From: an uncultured Clostridia bacterium
GTDB taxonomy: Bacteria; Bacillota_A; Clostridia; Christensenellales; CAG-138
DNA: 10,222 bases
NCBI GenBank assembly: GCA_937877295.1
Contig: CALFIV010000269.1
Span: forward strand, 1 to 10,222
Reading direction: 5' to 3'
The notes under the pieces are model-generated. The model was given only the letters and a program-made list of their open reading frames with translations, was not told where the DNA came from and searched no databases. Every line of letters starts with the position of its first letter. Position 1 is the stretch's first letter. Below, in pieces: positions 6,706 to 10,222 of the stretch. A program made the position numbers and the translations under genes.

Positions 6706-8538
6706 ATGGCACGTATCCACGTTTTAAAACCGCAGGTTGCAAATCAAATTGCAGCAGGAGAAGTTGTTGAACGTCCTGCTTCAGTCGTCAAAGAACTCAT
6801 TGAAAATGCATTGGACGCCGGCGCGACAGCGATTACCGTACGAATTGAAAACGGCGGTATGCGCAGTATTACGGTTACCGACAATGGCTGCGGCATCGCG
6901 AAAGAAGACTGTCGAAATGCTTTTTTAAGGCACGCAACCAGTAAAATCGAAACAGCAGACGATCTCTCTCATGTGATGACACTTGGTTTTCGAGGAGAAG
7001 CTTTGGCGTCTATCGCATCTGTCGCTCGTGTGACTATGACAACACGTCCGAAAGACGCAGAGGTCGGAACGCGCTTAATGATTGACAACGGAACAATTCT
7101 ATCCGAAGAAGAAGCTCCGTGCGTGTTCGGCACAACATTTATCGTAGAAGAGCTCTTTGCATCTGTGCCTGCCCGATTGAAGTTTCTGAAGTCTTCACGA
7201 ACGGAAGCCGGATATATCGGCGATTATCTCGGGAAAATGATTTTGGCACGTCCGGAAGTATCCTTTCGGTATATTTCCGATGAGAAGACTGTTTATGAGA
7301 CGTACGGCGACGGAGATCTCTACAATGCAATATTCTGCGTATACGGAAAGACGATTGCCGATAAACTTGTACCGATCGACTATGACAACGGTTATATGAA
7401 GGTCGCTGGATATTTGGGACTTCCTGAGATATCTCGCAACAATCGGGCGTTTCAGACACTGTTTATCAACGGAAGATCGATTCGTTCGATGTCCGTTTCA
7501 GCTGCAATCGCACAGGCTTATGATACAAGACTGATGATCGGAAGATTTCCTTTCTTTGTCATTAACTTGTTCCTTGCGCCGCAGGAAGTGGACGTTAACG
7601 TTCATCCAACCAAATCCGAGGTACGTTTCGCGGACGATAACCGTGTATTTGCAACCGTCGCAGCAGCGGCGAAACTCGCATTGACGGACAGCGCGCAGAA
7701 TATTGAGCACGCTTTGGATACGGTGCAGCCAAAGCAACCGACTGCGCCGATTCAGCCAGAATCCATACATACACTGGCGGAAGACCGTCCAAGAATTGAC
7801 TTTCATACAATTTCCGATCATGAGCGGTCATCGTTTTCTTACCGTGACAGTGGATACAACATGTTCCGCGCTTCGGGAACTGTCGGATCGGTGAAAAGCT
7901 ATCAGATTACACAGCCGGAACAGTCCAAAGGACCTGTAAGACCGGTTGAACAACCGTTATTTACAGGAGAAACGATCCAGATCATCGGATGTGCATTTCT
8001 GACATACTGGATCGCCACAAGGGGAGATCAGTTGTATTTGATTGATCAACATGCCGCACACGAACGGAAACTGTATGAAGGACTTGTTTCGCGCAGCATC
8101 GAACAATCTTCACAGGAATTGCTTTTAGCGCGAGACGTGAATTTGTCGCCTTCCGAAATGGAGATTTGGAACGAACATCAAACTGAACTGATGAACCTCG
8201 GATTCGGTCTGACGCGCACAAGCGCTTTGTCACTTGCAATGTCTGCCGTACCGGTTCTGAACGGTCAACTGCTGAATGAATCCTATCTGCATACCGTTTT
8301 GTCGATCTATGAAGAGCAGGGGAAAAACCCGAGAGAAGAGCTCCTGAAAGAAAAATTGATGCAATCGGCATGCAAACATGCGGTCAAAGGCGGTGAACCT
8401 GTCAGCGAAGAAGAGATTCGAGCGCTGCTTGACGAATTCCTGAACGGAACGATACCGCTTACGTGTCCGCATGGACGACCGGTCGTGGTTCGCATCACCA
8501 AGACAGAATTGGAAAAGATGTTTCGGAGGATCGTATGA
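6706..8538 (+). CDS. mutL: DNA mismatch repair protein MutL with endonuclease motif
   Basis: The mismatch repair matchmaker and nicking enzyme. The 610-aa protein has an N-terminal GHKL ATPase domain with catalytic E30 and Mg-binding N34 (KELIENALDAGA), DNGCGI, the ATP-lid sequence RHATSKI and GFRGEALASI, and a transducer domain with VNVHPTKSEVRF. A poorly conserved linker (about 330-420) leads to the C-terminal dimerisation and endonuclease domain. That domain carries DQHAAHERKLYE from D447 (the DQHA-x2-E-x4-E metal site), ACKHAVK (555-561) and CPHGRP (587-592). This is the type found in bacteria without MutH, where strand choice does not rely on Dam methylation. AAGGGAG at 6693-6699 supports the ATG at 6706. 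Coupled to mutS (1-base gap) and to miaA (4-base overlap, ATGA). Confidence 0.98.
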   Translation: MARIHVLKPQVANQIAAGEVVERPASVVKELIENALDAGATAITVRIENGGMRSITVTDNGCGIAKEDCRNAFLRHATSKIETADDLSHVMTLGFRGEALASIASVARVTMTTRPKDAEVGTRLMIDNGTILSEEEAPCVFGTTFIVEELFASVPARLKFLKSSRTEAGYIGDYLGKMILARPEVSFRYISDEKTVYETYGDGDLYNAIFCVYGKTIADKLVPIDYDNGYMKVAGYLGLPEISRNNRAFQTLFINGRSIRSMSVSAAIAQAYDTRLMIGRFPFFVINLFLAPQEVDVNVHPTKSEVRFADDNRVFATVAAAAKLALTDSAQNIEHALDTVQPKQPTAPIQPESIHTLAEDRPRIDFHTISDHERSSFSYRDSGYNMFRASGTVGSVKSYQITQPEQSKGPVRPVEQPLFTGETIQIIGCAFLTYWIATRGDQLYLIDQHAAHERKLYEGLVSRSIEQSSQELLLARDVNLSPSEMEIWNEHQTELMNLGFGLTRTSALSLAMSAVPVLNGQLLNESYLHTVLSIYEEQGKNPREELLKEKLMQSACKHAVKGGEPVSEEEIRALLDEFLNGTIPLTCPHGRPVVVRITKTELEKMFRRIV

Positions 8539-9491
8539 GCAGACCGACGGTTCTGTGTATCGTCGGCCCGACCGCGTCAGGGAAAACTGCTCTTTCTGTA
8601 GCGCTAGCACAGAGGCTGAATGGAGAAATCGTTTCGGCGGATGCTGTTGCTGTATATAAAGGATTGGATATTGGTTCAGCCAAACCGACGGTCGAAGAAC
8701 AGAAGGACATTCCGCATCATATGCTCGATTGTGCTGAGATCACAGACTCCGATTATACGGTGTCTGTCTTTCGGGAGCAAGCCAGAAATGCGATCGATGC
8801 TATCAATGCAAACAACCGTTTGCCAATCGTTGTAGGCGGCAGCGGTCTGTATCACGACGCAATATTTGGCGATATGCGCTTCTCAGCGCCTTCTGATCCG
8901 GTTTTAAGATCAAAACTGGAGCAGGAATATGATCGCGATCCAACAAAGCTTTTTGAGCGTCTGAGAGAGGACGACCCGATCACTGCGGAACGTTTGCACC
9001 CGAATGATAAGAAACGAGTTGTTCGTGCAACGGAAGTGCTCATGCTGACGGGAAAACCGTTTTCCAAGCTTAACCGCTCGTTTCAAACGGCACAGGAGGA
9101 AGTCGACTCTTACCGAATTGTACGAATCGGCCTTACAATGAATCGTGAGATACTCTATCAGAGAATCGACCAACGCGTGGACCGAATGATCGAATCCGGA
9201 TTGGTTCAGGAAGCATATTCGCTTTTCGACAGGGGATTCACGCCGGAACGGTATAAAGCAATGCAGGCAATCGGGTACGCACAGCTTTATGAATCCTATC
9301 AAGGCAGATGCACAATACCGGAAGCTGTTGAACAGATCAAGCTGTCAACCCGTCATTTTGCAAAACGTCAGATCACATGGTTTAAACGGAATCATGAAAC
9401 CAGATGGTTTGATATCATAAATACGGATCAAGAAACCCTTATACGGACAGTCACGGAGATATTGAATGAATACAGATCAAATGATTGCTGA
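8535..9491 (+). CDS. miaA: MiaA, tRNA dimethylallyltransferase
   Basis: Transfers a dimethylallyl group from DMAPP to N6 of A37 in tRNA, making i6A37, the substrate of MiaB encoded at the start of this operon. The 318-aa protein has the P-loop G11-PTASGK-T18, the acidic motif at D36 followed by VYKGLDIGSAKP, HHMLD, GGSGLYHDAIF, RVVRATEVLMLTGKP, QAIGY and the C-terminal FAKRQITWFKR. The segment after D36 reads AVAVY where many homologues have SMQVY or SALIY, a mild variation. The frame is open back to 8463, but the ATG at 8535 with GGAGGA at 8525-8530 gives the standard N-terminus just before the P-loop and overlaps the mutL stop by 4 bases. Its last 26 bases overlap the next gene. Confidence 0.96.
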   Translation: MSRPTVLCIVGPTASGKTALSVALAQRLNGEIVSADAVAVYKGLDIGSAKPTVEEQKDIPHHMLDCAEITDSDYTVSVFREQARNAIDAINANNRLPIVVGGSGLYHDAIFGDMRFSAPSDPVLRSKLEQEYDRDPTKLFERLREDDPITAERLHPNDKKRVVRATEVLMLTGKPFSKLNRSFQTAQEEVDSYRIVRIGLTMNREILYQRIDQRVDRMIESGLVQEAYSLFDRGFTPERYKAMQAIGYAQLYESYQGRCTIPEAVEQIKLSTRHFAKRQITWFKRNHETRWFDIINTDQETLIRTVTEILNEYRSNDC

Positions 9492-10222
9492 AGCAGAACG
9501 GCAATGTCGAACTGCATTTAACAAAATCGAACAGATTTCACGAATCACAACGGAACGCGTGTTGCGCGCGTTTCAGACACATCGCATTTCTGCACGTCAT
9601 TTTGCACCGACTGAAGGATACGGATATGACGACGTAGGAAGAGACGCTTTGGATGCCGTATTTGCTGATTCCCTTTGTGCGGAAGATGCAATTGTACGGC
9701 CGCAGATCGCGAATGGCACGCATGCTATCTTCTTGGCACTCGCCGGTGTTCTCGAACCGGGCGATCGTATCTTGTCGCTGACAGGAACGCCTTACGATAC
9801 TTTGGAAAGCGCGATCGGCTTGAACGGTAATCTTCCAAATGCGCTGACTCGTTTTCAGATTCGATTTACTTCAATCTCGCTGATTGATTCAGAGATCGAT
9901 TATAACAAGGCGGGGGAGCAGCTCAAAAATGATCCTTCCGTCCGCATGGTCTACTTGCAACGCTCGCGCGGATATGCATGGAGAAATGCACTTTCGATTA
10001 CCGACATCCAAAAAGCAATTCGTTTCGTGAAGGAAATATGTCCGGATGTGATCGTTATTGTGGATAACTGCTACGGTGAATTCACGGAAGACAAAGAACC
10101 CACATCAGTTGGTGCGGATCTGATTGCAGGCAGCCTCATCAAAAACTGCGGCGGCGGAATTGCTCCGACAGGCGGGTATATTGCAGGGCGAAAAGATCTC
10201 ATCAAAGCGGTATCCTATCGCC
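9466..10222 (+). CDS. ynbB: YnbB-like PLP-dependent enzyme (methionine gamma-lyase / aluminium-resistance family), 3' end cut by window
   Basis: The first 252 residues of a fold-type I PLP enzyme; the family is usually a little over 400 aa, so about 60 percent is present. Databases label it methionine gamma-lyase family or aluminium resistance protein, but its true substrate is not well established. Visible features are an N-terminal helix, FAPTEGYGYDDVGRD (about 44-58), VRPQIANGTHAI, a GTPYDTLE segment, the cofactor-binding Asp200 in VDNCYGEF, and the likely Schiff-base Lys226 in GSLIKNCGGG followed by APTGGYIAGR. The start is ATG at 9466, with GGAG at 9455-9458 seven bases upstream, inside the end of miaA (26-base overlap). 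A second in-frame ATG at 9481 is possible. In many Firmicutes hfq follows miaA; here this gene takes that place. Confidence 0.9.
   Translation, partial: MNTDQMIAEAERQCRTAFNKIEQISRITTERVLRAFQTHRISARHFAPTEGYGYDDVGRDALDAVFADSLCAEDAIVRPQIANGTHAIFLALAGVLEPGDRILSLTGTPYDTLESAIGLNGNLPNALTRFQIRFTSISLIDSEIDYNKAGEQLKNDPSVRMVYLQRSRGYAWRNALSITDIQKAIRFVKEICPDVIVIVDNCYGEFTEDKEPTSVGADLIAGSLIKNCGGGIAPTGGYIAGRKDLIKAVSYR

Noticed and set aside
8463..8534. Upstream extension of miaA to 8463
   Set aside because: It overlaps the conserved CPHGRP end of mutL and adds residues unlike MiaA. The ATG at 8535 follows GGAGGA and precedes the P-loop at the normal distance.

Overview
The window is bacterial and has two parts that look different. 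Positions about 2380-10222 carry a tightly packed plus-strand gene cluster: miaB, a YmcA/RicA-like YlbF-family gene, mutS, mutL, miaA and the start of a YnbB-like PLP enzyme gene. This order, with a MutL carrying its own endonuclease motif, points to a member of the Firmicutes/Bacillota in the broad sense (compare Bacillus subtilis miaB-ymcA-cotE-mutS-mutL and the later miaA/ynbB region). Negativicutes or Clostridia are plausible, but the genus cannot be named from the sequence.

Layout. Positions 1-108 hold a promoter with an overlapping inverted repeat. Positions 109-1311 (+) encode a shortened protein with the fold of a P1B-type metal ATPase in which almost every catalytic and metal-binding signature is replaced; it appears to be a pseudoenzyme. 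Positions 1308-2219 (-) encode a membrane-anchored alpha/beta hydrolase, convergent with the first gene. The two genes share a TTAA that supplies both stop codons, and the plus-strand terminator lies inside the hydrolase coding sequence. Positions 2220-2379 are intergenic and hold a minus-strand intrinsic terminator with no visible gene to serve, a weak Fur-box-like near-palindrome, and a strong promoter (TTGTCA, 17-base spacer, TATAAT) for the miaB cluster.

The six cluster genes are linked by overlaps of 8, 8, 4 and 26 bases and one gap of 1 base, so they are very probably one translationally coupled operon. MiaA and MiaB carry out the first and the last steps of ms2i6A synthesis at tRNA position 37. 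MutS and MutL form the core of mismatch repair. The small YmcA-like protein ends in a cysteine cluster suited to an Fe-S site.

The most notable points are the pseudo-P1B-ATPase and the abrupt change of base composition near 2.3-2.4 kb. The tetranucleotide GATC is completely absent from the first 2429 bases and frequent afterwards. With the orphan terminator, this suggests that the left part is a transferred or rearranged segment, or that the contig is chimeric at this point.
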